Below are positions 36,901 through 46,690 of a stretch of DNA of 64,000 bases, one piece after another. Numbering within the stretch: position 1 is the stretch's first letter; each line of letters opens with the position of its first letter. The notes under the pieces were generated by a model. It did no database searches. It was not told the DNA's origin and saw nothing but the letters and a program-made list of their open reading frames with translations. Origin of the DNA: Emydura subglobosa (lineage: Eukaryota > Chordata > Testudines > Chelidae); the NCBI GenBank assembly GCA_007922225.1, contig ML679969.1:1525236-1589235 (forward strand), given 5' to 3'. The translations under genes were made by a program, and so were the position numbers.

Positions 36901-39900
36901 AACCTCGAAACTGAGGACTATCTGCCTGAAAAGTTTGTTTTAAAATTAAGCTGTTAGTCAAGTCAAAAAAGTTACAAAATCTATTATTACCAAAAGCATT
37001 TTTGTGCTAATATAATTTAAAATGCTCAGCTGTTGTTTGTTCATTTGCCAACTGTCTCACCTTTTGGGTTGAGACCAAACATGTAAAGCTTCAGCCCTGC
37101 AGGAAGCTGAGTGACTTGGCAGAGGGCTTTAAAATAGAACAGGCCATCTCTAGTTGTTCTAAAGCACATGTGGAACACTGGAACATGCAGGTATATGTAT
37201 AAACTGAAGTAAGGGAGGTTTTGTTTCAAGTGATTTTACTGAATTTTAGACACGTCACAAACCTCATATGTGTAGGCAGCTGTTAGCTATATATTGAGTT
37301 GTCAGAATATTAACTCTTGCCCCTCCTTTCCAAAATATTAGCTGCTTCCAGATGGCACCAAGAAAGCCGAGAGAGAGGATATAGCTCAGGCCCAAGAGGC
37401 TCATCTCCCTGCAGGACCTCCTGTGTGCTTTTATAGCAGTTTGAATTTTCACTTGTTTTTGGCTCAAGATACATCAAATATTGCATTGTACGTCATTAGA
37501 TCAGTAAAGTTCGCGTTTGAACACACCTGAATTAGTCCTGAGCTTTATTCGACCCTTTCAGACTCCCCAGAGAGAGGCTCAGAATTTGGAATTAGCTGCC
37601 AGTTTGGCAGCTAAGTGCCTATGAAAAGGCAGCTTCTCTGCCAGTATCATCCTGGTGGTAGTCCTGCAAAAACTCTATCAACTTATTCATTGCCGTGAAG
37701 TACCAGATTCTCCACATGCATTCCATTTCTGTTCAAGGATTTGTTCTCTTACAACAATATGCAGTGTTTTCTTCCCTATTGGATTCAGATGATGCCAACG
37801 CCCTGTAATCAATGAGATTTTTAGGATATTGACAGCAAAACTACAACAAAACCTCTAGCAGTAGGTATAGAAAAGTAACCTGCCTTATGTGCATCTAGAA
37901 TGTCTGTGGATACAGGGAGTCGCACCACATATGTTGCCCTTACTCTTTCCAGGACAGGGAAAACCGTGTCACAAATGGTGTGCTTAATCTGGAAACAAAT
38001 ACATTCCCATTAATTGTATTGATTTCCTTAAGAGTGTTAAACAAATCCTTCAGGTTCTGCCCTGTCTTTTGTGGCATTGGTCCTTGATAGACCATATTCA
38101 GGTGTCTAGCAGGACATCAGCTACTTCTGCTGTCTAAATGGATACAACTCCCTGATGTATCTGACTGATTAGACCCTTATTACAGATTCCTTGTCAACAG
38201 ACTCACCTTCCACTGCACCAGGAGTCAGTCCTGTCCCCCTTCCCCTTCTAAAGAATCAGGCTATACAGCTGGAGGTCTAAGTGTAGTGTTAGTTGAGGAG
38301 AGACAAATTCCTGTCTTGTTTTTCGCTTACATTCTGTTTCACAGGCCTCACTGTTCCCCCTGCAAAAAACTCTCATTCTGGAGGATTTACAGGTGAATTT
38401 TTTTTTTTTTAAACACAACTTGGCAAAATTGTTGCTATAGTTACATTGAGACCAGATGCGCAACCAGTAGAACAGGAGAGGCCCAGTGCATCCTCTTTTT
38501 GAAACTCCACGTTCCAGCTTGATCTGAGTGGAGAATATTGGAACCAGGTACTCAAGGAGACAGAAACAGACTTCTTACAGGACAAGCATAATAAATTTTC
38601 AGGCAAATCCCAGGTGCACATGTGAGCATGTTTAGTCAGCAGAGCCCAGTTCGATTATATATTTAAAAGGAAGAAGGCTTTTTGAAGATTTAAATGAAGG
38701 AAAGCAATTCAGTATGTCTTTATTTCATCAGTTGTCCTGGTGGTTCTGTTAAAGGCCACTGAATTTTGGAACCTGTGCACAGGGAGAGCCAGATGACGAC
38801 AAACCAGGCAGCTGGAAGTTTTAGATAGCTGGTTGGAAATAGGAAACTTGGACAGAGATCCCTCATGGGATCTAGTTTGGGGGCATTTAGTGTCACACCA
38901 AGGCCATGCTGGAAATTTGACAAGAGTCTGAAAGCTGATACATTTACACAGAATCTTAGCACAAATAAATGAATGCAACTTGTTGGTAATGCATCTTTCT
39001 TGATAAATAGAAATTATTGTCTGAGATTACTAATAGCCAAATTGCAGTTGATCAGCCGCATCCTCCCCTCTGCGTGAAGAAGGCTGCTGTTAGTCCTGTT
39101 GGACCCTTGGCTACATGTCTGTAGAGTCACTTTGGTGTTCTGAAAAAGTATTTCTGGCTGAGACTGAACACTTCTCTAGTGCCTTTCACCCAAGGATCTT
39201 AAATCTTATAACCTCGAGGTCCCCTACGTACTGTGAGGCTGGTATTACTTGCTCATTTTACATATGGGGATATAGATACATGGAGGGTAAGTGATTTACC
39301 CAGGGGTACAGAGCAAGTTGGTGACAGCTGGAAGTAGAATCCAGGGACTGTTGCACTGTCCCCAGCTCCAACTTCTCTGAAATGTGCCTGCTGCATGTTT
39401 TCAGCAGTCTGCACAGTGATCAAGCATGCTGTTACACGTGCCTTGCAGGGTGTAAATAGCTTCTCCTGTACTGTACAGATCAAATGTAGATAGTTCAGTA
39501 AAATCCTTGCCTTGATTGAAGAGTAGTTCCTTTTTGACTCCAACATGACGAAGTGCTTAAACAGACTCTTATATCGGAATGGCCAGCAGAACTTCTGGAA
39601 GGAAGTGAACGCAAGGAGCGCCCGCTGTTCAGAACCTTGTCTTGGAAGAAGCTGTGGGGGGAAAGAGAGAGAGGTCAAGACTATAACCATGCATGTTGTG
39701 TGCTTTGAATTGCTAACACAAGTTTGGTGTGTTGTGTTTCCTAATCCAAACAGAACATCAGAAGCCTTGATGCATGTAATGTGTGTGTACTGCAGCTGGA
39801 GTGGGCCACAGACCAGGTATTTATAGCTACTGATTTATGAGCTTTCACTACAACTGTCACACTGCCAGCAGCAGGGATAACCTTGCTTTAGACAGTATTG

Positions 39901-42900
39901 GGGAGGAACCTGTGTGATGTGAAATTGACAACTCATTCCTTTCAGAGGATGCAAACATTCCACCTCATTTATTTAAATGCATCAAATCTTTTTTGTTTTT
40001 TTTTTTTTTTTTTTTCTCATTTAAATGTTTGTCATTTGTTCATGGAAAGGAGAGGCTAATAGTTGTCTGAGGTTCCCTGCACTGCTTTCGTAAAGCACCT
40101 CATTTCTTACCCACAGCACCTATGGTGCATTAACCTGCAACTCTGGAGCAGAGATGGCTAGTCACATTGAACTGCATGGTGACTTTGCAATGTACACAAA
40201 CAAGAACAAGACCATCTCACTGATATTTACTTGTGTCCTCCGCTAAGAGTTTCTTGAGCTGAAAGGCCATTGAACTGTCATATCGGAACTGAACTGTCGG
40301 ATCTGTGTCCATTTTGGATTTTTAAAGCAAGAAGTGAATTGCTGTTGACAGCAAGTCAGGTTACCAACATACACCCATAGGCTGCTGCTTGGTTGGGCTT
40401 TATCTGACAACAGATGTAAAGAAATATCAAAAATGGTTAACTATATGGTGATGTTAAGCTTCCTAACTGAAAGAGCACCACGTCAGCTTGTGACGGCTGC
40501 GTGTGTAGAGTTTAACAAACAAGCCGTGACCATGTTCTAGCAATTTTTTTTAAAGGACTAGCAGTACCTAAGCACTTTCAGTAGGTCTATTATGCAAAGC
40601 TGTCTGACTAATTTGAAGTGTCTTTAGGTACAACTAAATCATACTCGTACTACTTTATTACACCTTGAAAACATACACTCTCTTGGGAGGATGTTATTCA
40701 GCATGGTGTATTTGAATTGCATGATTAAATGCTAAATATCTTTTGTATCAGTACATGGTCTTTCTGTACTGATGCAAGTGTTTCTCAGAGGCCCCTTTGG
40801 GTCTGTAATTCAAAAGCTTTACAGGTTGCTTATTTTATCACCATGAAAATAGATATTTTGAACTCATTTAACTTTTCTCAGAGGTGAAGTTGCAGCCACC
40901 TGCCTCCTCCCATTATGGTAGACATCAATAGCTTGGAACAGGACAGAAATGTTAAGTGAAGGAAGCTGTCAAGTAACTTAGGTCCACAGTTTTACCTACT
41001 CTAAAATTATCTGATGGTGAATGTTTTCTGAACTCTAAATATTTTGCTTTTTATCCACCACTCTGAGAAATTAAAACATAATAAACAATGGCTTTCTATT
41101 ACTCTGTGGTATTTCTCTTTGCTGTTATTCTCACATCTTTGCTGATATCCAGACTAAGAAAAGATCCTCTTGGCTTTTGTTACTTATGAAGCATAACAAG
41201 ACTAGGGGAAGGGAGCAGGTATTACCAAATGGAAAAGGATAAACTTCTGTGGAAGTTTGGTTTTAAACTTCAAGAAACCATAAGTAGCTATACAAGCTAA
41301 CAGCCCCCCTAAACACACACAATCCTGTTAAAGTGGCTGTATGTAATGTTTGGGGAGAGATGGAAGAGGAGTTGGGATCTTAACTTTTTTTTAATTTAGC
41401 ATGGTTCTGCTCTGAAAAGTTACTCTGTATATGGAATCTTGTGATTTCCTGTTTTTTCTCAATGATTCCAGATTATACTTGCTGGCTTTACTAGTTAAAA
41501 TGTCTCTTCTAATTGTGAGTGTGGCAAACACCTGAGATCTGAAAGTCAGCCTGGCTTCATCCAGTCTCTCTCATACTCACCAGTAATAATGTATCTGCCC
41601 CTGGAATTTAGTTACCAAGTAGGTGTTTTTTCAGAGAGTTCTAGAAGGGCTGTAACATCTGATCTAAACAGTACATTTATGGAAGAGTGGCACTTCAGGT
41701 GTAGTTACCAAATTGAAATGGCATACCAAACTGATGCACAAATTGTCCTTACAGCTTGTATTCTGAAATTGTTATACTAGTTTAAAATGTAATGGCTCTT
41801 ATAATCCTAACTACTACTTTCTTTTTCTATCTATGTATAGAGAATAGTGATAAAGAAACTACCTCACTGGAAATGCCATCATTACCATCCTCTGATGGAT
41901 TTAAAAGTCCAGTCCCTTCTTCAGGACTAAATTCCAAGATCTGTAATCCCACAAATCAATTACTTGATCACTCCGTCTCTGACCCTGCTTCAATTTGCTC
42001 ACACAAATCTAGGCTAGCAGAGATAATTGATCCTACAGCTGTGAAGTCTTTGGAGTCGCCAGCTGAATGCCAGCTAGGTCCAGACCCTCTTCCTGATCAT
42101 GCTGCTCCTTCAGCACACAGTGACCATGCAATGCAGACTGGAGCAGAAGCCTGTCAGAGTCCAACTATATCTTCACAGACTACACTTGAAAAAACAGTTG
42201 TTGCTGACCGGCTAATGAAATATAATGCTAAAGGACAAGTCTGTGGTCTGGAATCTCCTATAGAAATGACAAGAGACATCAGTTTGTCTGACAATACCAG
42301 CAAACAAGGGCAGCAGGCAGTTCTAGATGTACCATTGCCTTCAGAACAGCTGGAACTGAACCAAATGAATGAGTTTCCTTTGGATCTTCAGACATACAAA
42401 GAACCAGTGAGTGAGCAATGTCTAGATAAACAGAATGAACCAACTGAGCCAGAACATCCTTGTAATGTTAGTGGCCTTGAGTTACCTGCTGTGGGGAAGC
42501 AGGGCCTTACAAACATCCAGCCAGAATCCCCTGTTGACTCTCTTGCTGAGCGAAGAGGAAACGGGCTGGAGAAGATAGGGCTTTCGTGTGGGAAAGAAAA
42601 TATCCCAATGTCAGCATCCCGTGGCTGTACACATACAGAAATCTTCATGGAAACAGATGTAGCTGAGCAGTCTGGAATCACAGTGCATAGCTCATCACGC
42701 AAACAGGACGCTCAAGCAAAGAATATTGGTGGATCTTTTCAGAACTTAGATTCTTTGATGGAGGTGGAGTCATCAAAGCACGACTCCTCTTTGTCTGTAT
42801 TTTCGAGTAATCCGGTTTCCACTAGTGATTTATTGCAGCCTGAAAGCAATGTTGAAATGACTGGAATATGCACTGCGTTACCTAATTTATCAGCTGAAAA

Positions 42901-43783
42901 TAGCTCTTCCTCCTCTGGCCTTCATCAGCTGAACAATGATACAGCAGCATCCACCGAAGAGCCATGTTTATCTTTAACAGCAGCGTTGAAGGAGCTTCAT
43001 GAACTTTTGGTCATAAATCGTAAAGGAGATTCTCTCATTTTTATGTCTGAAGAAGACGTGTGTCAGCCAGAAACTGTTCTTGAAGAGCAAATGGAATGTC
43101 AGGAGCTTTCTGATGATGAACATGAAAGTGGGGATCCAGAGAGTGGGGATCTAAATAGCTCCTTTCGTATGGTGATGCCTGAGCATGTGACCCCTAAGGG
43201 GCTAGCCGGGGCACCATCTTGTGCTAGTGGAATAGAAAATGTTACCATCAAAGTTTTAAATCGCAGCCAGTCAACTGTTGAAAAAGTTGCTCTAGAGATA
43301 CAGAAGTCATCAAGTAAGAGTAATTCGGTCATTCTGAGCTCAGTTGCAACACCTGATCAGCTACAGACAACTGAGCAGGCAGAAATTTTACCTGAACGTT
43401 TAGTAAATGACCAGGTTCCAACCCGTCAAATTTTAGAGCTGAACAGATCACACTCACCTGAGCTCACGTTGGAGGAAGATGTCCCTCAGGATGCTCAGAC
43501 CCTGATAACAGGAGTGTCTGAAATAACTGACTGTTCCTCAAATCCTGAAGATCCGAGGCCACCATGTGGACTTGTTGAGCCATTGCTCTGCCCACCTATC
43601 AGTGATCTGGAACTGAGCTCCAGAGTCCCTCTGCTGCCTGTTTTCCCTGCAGCCGACATTGATCAGATTCTGTGCGCTGGCTTTACTCTGCGGGAAGCTC
43701 TTGAAGCTTTGGAGCAAGCTGATGGAAATGCAAACCTTGCTCTTCTCATTTTATTAGCCAAGAATATCGTAGTTCCTACGTGA
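15985..43783 (+). CDS. DDI2: DDI2, proteasome-shuttle aspartic protease, with predicted in-frame RSC1A1 terminal exon (about 1,044 aa)
   Basis: Seen: exons 15985-16122, 25144-25273, 26572-26817, 27905-28031, 30886-31013, 31668-31796, 32645-32748, 33375-33564 and 41841-43783; all GT-AG and in phase. Residues 1-397 match vertebrate DDI2: a UBL at about 1-76 ([10 protein letters not shown]), a Q8 tract at 109-116, the helical DDI domain ([20 protein letters not shown]), the retroviral-type protease domain with catalytic D255-S-G-A, and a UIM-like end ([16 protein letters not shown]). Known: human DDI2 has 399 residues, binds ubiquitin chains and cleaves NFE2L1 when the proteasome is impaired. 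Odd: exon 8 ends in phase 1 and joins the RSC1A1 exon without a stop, whereas the human protein ends ERQKP. No equivalent short terminal exon was found. An upstream in-frame ATG at 15946 would add 13 residues; the human-like start was chosen. The eight core exons are near certain; the fusion end is a prediction. Confidence 0.93.
17590..17820 (+). repeat. Unclassified dispersed repeat, copy 1
   Basis: Shares a degenerate order of words with 26970-27185: GGTGTTAGATTGACAG then GGAGGTTGA, ACAGGA, AAGCTTCTCCCCCACAGTG and TGACTCATCC. The two copies are collinear and strongly diverged, so this is an old interspersed element that I cannot assign to a family. Confidence 0.45.
19545..19650 (-). mobile_element. 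Interspersed repeat fragment, family unassigned
   Basis: The minus strand reads CATCTGACAAAGTGGGTCTC, CCCACAAAAGCTTATGC, AAATAAATGTATTAGTC and TTTAAGGTCCAC, a motif chain widespread in reptile genomes as the end of a retroelement. Family not certain. Confidence 0.5.
20795..20880 (+). mobile_element. SINE/LINE 3' tail
   Basis: Contains GTAAGGCACTTTGAGATC, TATGGATGAAAAGTGC and AGCTAGGTATTATTGTTATG: a common amniote SINE tail ending in a TTA-type simple repeat. Confidence 0.55.
22030..22805. repeat. AT-rich block with repeated TTTAAAT/GATTTAAATC words
   Basis: Over 75% A+T by eye, with TGATTTAAATCA-like palindromic words near 22045-22110 and TCAATTTTATCC near 22785. The left end GGGGATAAATC and the inverse of the right end (TGTGGATAAAATTGATC) are weakly similar, so a decayed DNA transposon is possible. 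Confidence 0.4.
23342..24496 (+). mobile_element. CR1 LINE fragment, plus orientation
   Basis: Encodes the C-terminal end of the CR1 reverse transcriptase ORF ([44 protein letters not shown]) followed by the CR1 3' UTR ending GATGATCTGTTGGTCC then TTTAGATTCTGTG. 5'-truncated and degenerate with stops; not active. Confidence 0.85.
25274..26571 (+). other. DDI2 intron 2
   Basis: GTGAGA donor, CCTTAAG acceptor. A MIR-like minus-strand SINE remnant is at about 26225-26345; otherwise unremarkable. Confidence 0.8.
26225..26345 (-). mobile_element. MIR-like SINE remnant
   Basis: Complement-type MIR words: CCTTACAACCTCCTTGTGAGG, then TCTTAAATTTGAAAAATGGA and GGTTAAGTGAATTTCACAGG. Diverged. Confidence 0.45.
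26628..26651 (+). repeat. CAG/CAA tract encoding Q8 in DDI2 exon 3
   Basis: Seven CAG and one CAA codon in frame, giving eight glutamines in the linker between the UBL and the helical domain. Human DDI2 has a Q/P/S-rich linker here but no pure run. Confidence 0.97.
26970..27185 (+). repeat. Unclassified dispersed repeat, copy 2
   Basis: GGTGTTAGACTGACAGC, then TTGGAGATGGA, AGAACAGGAATAGCACTAGC and AAGTTTCCCCCATGTGACTC. Collinear with 17590-17820. Confidence 0.45.
27585..27665 (+). mobile_element. MIR SINE fragment
   Basis: Words in MIR order: GCACCACACTGGGATTCAG, AGACCTGGATTATATCCC and GGCTGTGCCACTGACTCAC. Confidence 0.6.
28542..28757. mobile_element. MITE (turtle type, TCTACAC ends)
   Basis: Left end GTGTCTACACAGCAAAGAAA, right end TTGCTGTATACACATACCC, which is an approximate inverted copy. 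Internally rich in GGGCTCGGACTGGAGCCC-like words, a composition familiar from turtle MITEs. Confidence 0.65.
28759..29019. mobile_element. MITE (second family), abutting the previous one
   Basis: Left end GGCTTGGTCTGTGC, right end GTAGTGCAGACATAACCC. It contains the internal palindrome GTGTGAAAAAACCACACCCC and GAGCTACGCC words, shared with 34409-35560 and 36333-36629. Confidence 0.7.
29380..29600 (-). mobile_element. MIR-like SINE, minus orientation
   Basis: Words typical of the MIR complement: TTATCCCCACTTTTATAGAG, GGAAGATCAAGTATTTGCCC and GGGATTAGAACCTGGGAGC. Confidence 0.6.
31014..31667 (+). other. DDI2 intron 5
   Basis: GTGATT donor, GGGGTAG acceptor. It splits the glycine codon of the protease DSGA motif. 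Contains a MIR element at 31255-31385. Confidence 0.85.
31255..31385 (+). mobile_element. MIR SINE
   Basis: GGGAGTCAGAATTCCTGGG, TTGCCACCAGCCAGCTGTG, ACCTTGGACAAGTTACTCC and CTCAGTTTCCTTATCTATAA follow the MIR core in order. The best-preserved MIR in the window. Confidence 0.8.
31797..32644 (+). other. DDI2 intron 6
   Basis: GTAAGT donor, GCTTCAG acceptor. No repeat or exon recognised. Confidence 0.8.
32749..33374 (+). other. DDI2 intron 7
   Basis: GTAACT donor, CTCTTCTCCCAG acceptor. No repeat or exon recognised. Confidence 0.8.
33759..33764 (+). other. Candidate intronic polyadenylation signal after DDI2 exon 8
   Basis: AATAAA 195 bases past the exon 8 donor, followed by CTGTCTTGGGTCTATGGGTTG. 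Without splicing, the reading frame continues 85 codons to a stop at about 33819-33821, so a short DDI2 isoform is possible. No conserved protein is seen in that extension. Confidence 0.3.
34409..35560. mobile_element. MITE interrupted by a CR1 insertion
   Basis: Left part from GGCTTGTCTACACTACAG to about 34618; right part from about 35490 (TTTTTTTTCACACCCCTGAA) to GTTTTAGGTGTAGATCAGGC at about 35555. The halves match one MITE related to 36333-36629, with the middle missing and a CR1 in the gap. Confidence 0.65.
34619..35460 (-). mobile_element. CR1 LINE fragment, minus orientation
   Basis: The minus strand encodes a CR1 reverse transcriptase C-terminus ([37 protein letters not shown]) followed by the CR1 3' region. 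The plus strand shows the reptile CR1 words CAGTATCCTGTCTTCCGACA, GTGGCCAATGCCAGATGC and TTCCACAGGTTGACTGTGC. 5'-truncated and inactive. Confidence 0.9.
36333..36629. mobile_element. MITE with TCTACAC inverted ends
   Basis: Left end TGCCTGGTCTACACTTA, right end TAGTGTAGATATGCCCTTA. Interior words GAAAAATTCACACCCCTGAG and GGGAGGTGGATTACC match the other copies of this family in the window. Confidence 0.75.
39175..39355 (-). mobile_element. MIR-like SINE, minus orientation
   Basis: CTCATTTTACATATGGGGA, GGTAAGTGATTTACCCAGG and GTAGAATCCAGGGACTG are in MIR-complement order. Confidence 0.6.
39996..40015 (+). repeat. Poly-T tract
   Basis: Twenty T in a row within DDI2 intron 8. No retroelement body is recognisable beside it. 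Confidence 0.9.
41841..43783 (+). CDS. RSC1A1: RSC1A1 (RS1) exon: UBA-containing regulator of transporter trafficking; terminal exon of DDI2
   Basis: Seen: an uninterrupted 1.94 kb exon behind a pyrimidine-rich TATAG acceptor. From the internal ATG at 41873 it reads 636 codons beginning [10 protein letters not shown]; human RS1 (617 residues) begins almost the same way. Shared landmarks are a QSP tripeptide at residues 95-97, the block [13 protein letters not shown], and a C-terminal UBA domain at about 595-636 ([19 protein letters not shown], ending [10 protein letters not shown]). The rest is Ser/Glu/Pro-rich and probably disordered. Known: RS1 is reported to restrain exocytosis of SGLT1 and OCT2 from the trans-Golgi; in human it is intronless and overlaps the 3' end of DDI2. 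Here it could be made as the tail of DDI2 or from the internal ATG. Eleven sense codons between the acceptor and ATG leave the DDI2 frame open. Confidence 0.93.
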
Positions 43784-44502
43784 CCATAGAAAAGATGGCC
43801 TGGCTGGTCCATCCTTCTTTTAAAGATGTATCTAAATTATATAGAGTAACCTGCAAGCCGAATGTTGAGCCAGATTTTTTTTTAATTATTTTCAGCCAAA
43901 GTAACTTATGATCTCTTCTGTGTGTCACATGTTAAATTTGGGCCTTTTAAAAGAAAAGTCTTGGCATTGTGTAAACACATTGGCTTTTAATTTTCCTTAA
44001 GATGGTGCATACTGGAATACATTTTTTTATTTGATTGCATAATTTTAGATATTATGAAAAAAAAGCAGAAGCCATTGAGAGAATCACCACCCCATTCAGC
44101 ACAAAGCAGATTGTGAAATGAATTGAATGTGCATGTACATGCACCCCCAAAGCAAGGCAGAGCATGTGCTGTTATAGGAAAGGGGCACATGCTATGAATT
44201 CAGCATGGGACAAACTGAAAGTTTGTCAAATTCAGCTGTTTGGATTTGTACCAGTCATCACTCGACTGTGCTTTATAATCCAATATTAATGGGATGCTGA
44301 TGAATAATTGTAGCAGCTACTAGAGGTATGTCAATGCCCACAGCGCTCTGGATCCCCAAAAGTTTTGCAGCAGTGTTCAAAGCTTGTACCTTTTTTGTGC
44401 ATTGAAAGCTGAGGCATAGAGTGCCAAAATGTTTTATGCTATTGGGCCAGCGTGTTTACATGGCGGGGGGGGTGGGAGGGGATAAAATTTGGTGCTACCA
44501 AA

Positions 44503-44508
44503 AATAAA
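44503..44508 (+). other. Proximal polyadenylation signal
   Basis: AATAAA 720 bases after the RSC1A1 stop, followed by a GT-rich stretch (GATGTCCTGGTGTTAATC). Confidence 0.5.
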
Positions 44509-46489
44509 AGACGAGGCAAATGATCTGAAGATGTCCTGGTGTTAATCTTCTTTAGGGAATGAAATGAAAGGATATTTTACCATTTTATAGGTTTGCCCAT
44601 ATCTTTCCCCCCACAACTAAATTAATTGCATCTATTGCTATAGCTCTTTTCTCCTTTTACCCTCGTCCCCTACAAAGGCATGTACTGTAACTGTTCAGAG
44701 AATGAATTCTCTGTGCACTGAGGGGGGATGTATGATTAAAGGGATGAAGAAACCTGCTTTGCGCTAGTTTCTCAATGCTTTGGGGGTAATCGGCCCCCAA
44801 CCCTTTTTAAAATGACTAATCAAAGGCTATGATCTTCACTGTCGAAATGCTAACTGTGTAACTGCAAAAACTCTTCATGGATCGCAGTTCTGTACCATTT
44901 GACAAGTGAAGACTTCCCATATAAAGCTTTGTTAAAGTGACCCTGAAACTCGGACACTGATCTGGCTTCTGTCTTACAACCGTTGTGGCCTTTTGTGGGG
45001 TTTTGGCGAGAACTGTCTTTTTAGGACCCACGGAGGCTATGCTCGGGAAAGCCTGGTTCCAGGGAAGCATGAGGATGAACTGCTCTTTCTCCTGCTTTAC
45101 AGAGGTTCATGACACTATTGAGGAGGGGAGAAGGCAAAGCATGATAAAATGCGATACCACATTGTGAGTAGAAACCTTAATGCGTCCCATTTGCAACTCT
45201 CTGAAGTGGCTTCACATAAAATGTAATCTCTAGCTCCTGCTTCAGACAAAATAAGCTGAAGTCATAGGTGCACAGTGGCTGAAAATCCATTCTTTCAATA
45301 CATTATTATATACTCTGGGTTTTCTGAGTCTCAGAACTTTGTCCCTGTTTTTTCTTGCTTAGCCTCCAAATGCATCTATGCAAATATTCTATCTGGGGAG
45401 TGATTTATAAACCGCATATATTCAGTCTGATATATAGACTTGTATAAGTCCCAGATGGCAGTGAGGGATAATTTGACTTTTTTTTTCTATGCCTACGGTA
45501 GTCAAGAACAGCTTTGAGGAATCCTGTGAATACCTAATAGAGCTTTTGTGGGAATTGTGATTCTAGAACCAAATCTAGGCAAAATCAAGTGATTTATTTT
45601 AGACCCTACTCACGGTTTCTTGAGGAAATACTGGTGTTTCAGGATTTTACCAAGCACCAAAGCCTTGATGAGAAGCAGGTGGCGACAGTAAGCCTCTTAT
45701 GAAATATTCTACAGTAAGCACCTGAAATACTGCAGTACCCCTGTTGGGAGCTGTAGTGTCTTGGGTCATTATTTTGTAGAACTGACTTATAAGAGCCCTT
45801 TCTAAAGATCCTTTGGAAATGAGATGTACTCTCATAATCCTAGAACGTCTCTGATGAAATAGATCTGCTCTAGGAATTTTTGAGGGGAAGTTCTCTCCCT
45901 GCTCCCCCCAAAAAAGATTGTCAGCGGAGTTCAGGTTTGGTTTTTACAATCCAGATGACTTTCCTCCCCAAACTCTTGATGGGGTTTAAAATTCACCCTG
46001 TGTAAACCAAATAGCATGAATTAAGCATTTTGTCTGTTTGAGGATTAAAGCATCATTTATAATTAACATGACTGCAATGTAACTGTACAGTCACAACTTT
46101 ATGATCAAAATCTGAGTTCATCAGTTAGAAGCTAACAAGGATGGGTCTGAATATACTGAGAGAGAATTAGCTGGTTCTGTGTACTGCAGTGGAAGCCAAG
46201 ATGAAAGAAGAGCAATGGGAAGGGTAGAGAGAATTTTCTTTTTTGTCTGGTTATTCTTTGACTTTGTCTCTTAAGTCTTGCCCAAGAAGTCAACCCATCT
46301 GAGGTTGGTATTTTCCAAAAGTCTGTGTTCAGTGTTGTTCATTGGCCTTTGTCCATTTCCAAATTGCAATTAAGCACCTGTTGGTAGCTTCAGTAGAAGC
46401 ACCAAGGATTGAACGGGCTGTGTAAACTACTCCCTGTACCCAAAGGGACTCTTTCCAGATTAGCTGCAGTTATGTAGTGCCTTAAATCA

Positions 46490-46690
46490 AAGGGACTTGA
46501 AATTGCAAACAACTGAATTAACCCTTGTGACACACACTGGTGAGGGAGGGAAATGTGTTTTCCCTATTTTGCAAATAAGGAAACTGTGGCTCACAGAGAC
46601 TGTCTTACCCAAGATGCCATGAACTCTCTGGTAGCCTTTAGCAAATCATGTAACCTTTCTGTCTTAGTCCATATGTAAAATGGGGATAAT
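46490..46690. mobile_element. MIR-like remnants, two pieces in opposite orientation
   Basis: 46490-46615 reads as a MIR complement (CCCTATTTTGCAAATAAGGA, GAAACTGTGGCTCACAGAG). 46620-46690 reads forward (AAATCATGTAACCTTTCTG, TGTAAAATGGGGATAATAG). Confidence 0.5.

Larger units (their letters stand above)
33565..41840 (+). other. DDI2 intron 8 (8.3 kb) before the RSC1A1 exon
   Basis: GTACCA donor and TTTTTCTATCTATGTATAG acceptor. Contains an AATAAA near the donor (33759), a MITE broken by a CR1 (34409-35560), a MITE (36333-36629), a MIR (39175-39355) and poly-T. No other convincing exon was found. Confidence 0.75.

Noticed and set aside
37571..37614. Candidate short terminal exon of DDI2 behind CCTTTCAGACTCCCCAG, in phase and reading ER then 12 residues and a stop
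   Set aside because: It shares only the first two residues (partly forced by splicing) with the human ERQKP end. Too weak to call without RNA evidence.
41792..41840. Hydrophobic N-terminus on the RSC1A1 frame resembling a signal peptide ([13 protein letters not shown])
   Set aside because: It is the translation of the intron's pyrimidine tract in front of the acceptor, so it would not be in the mRNA if splicing occurs as predicted.
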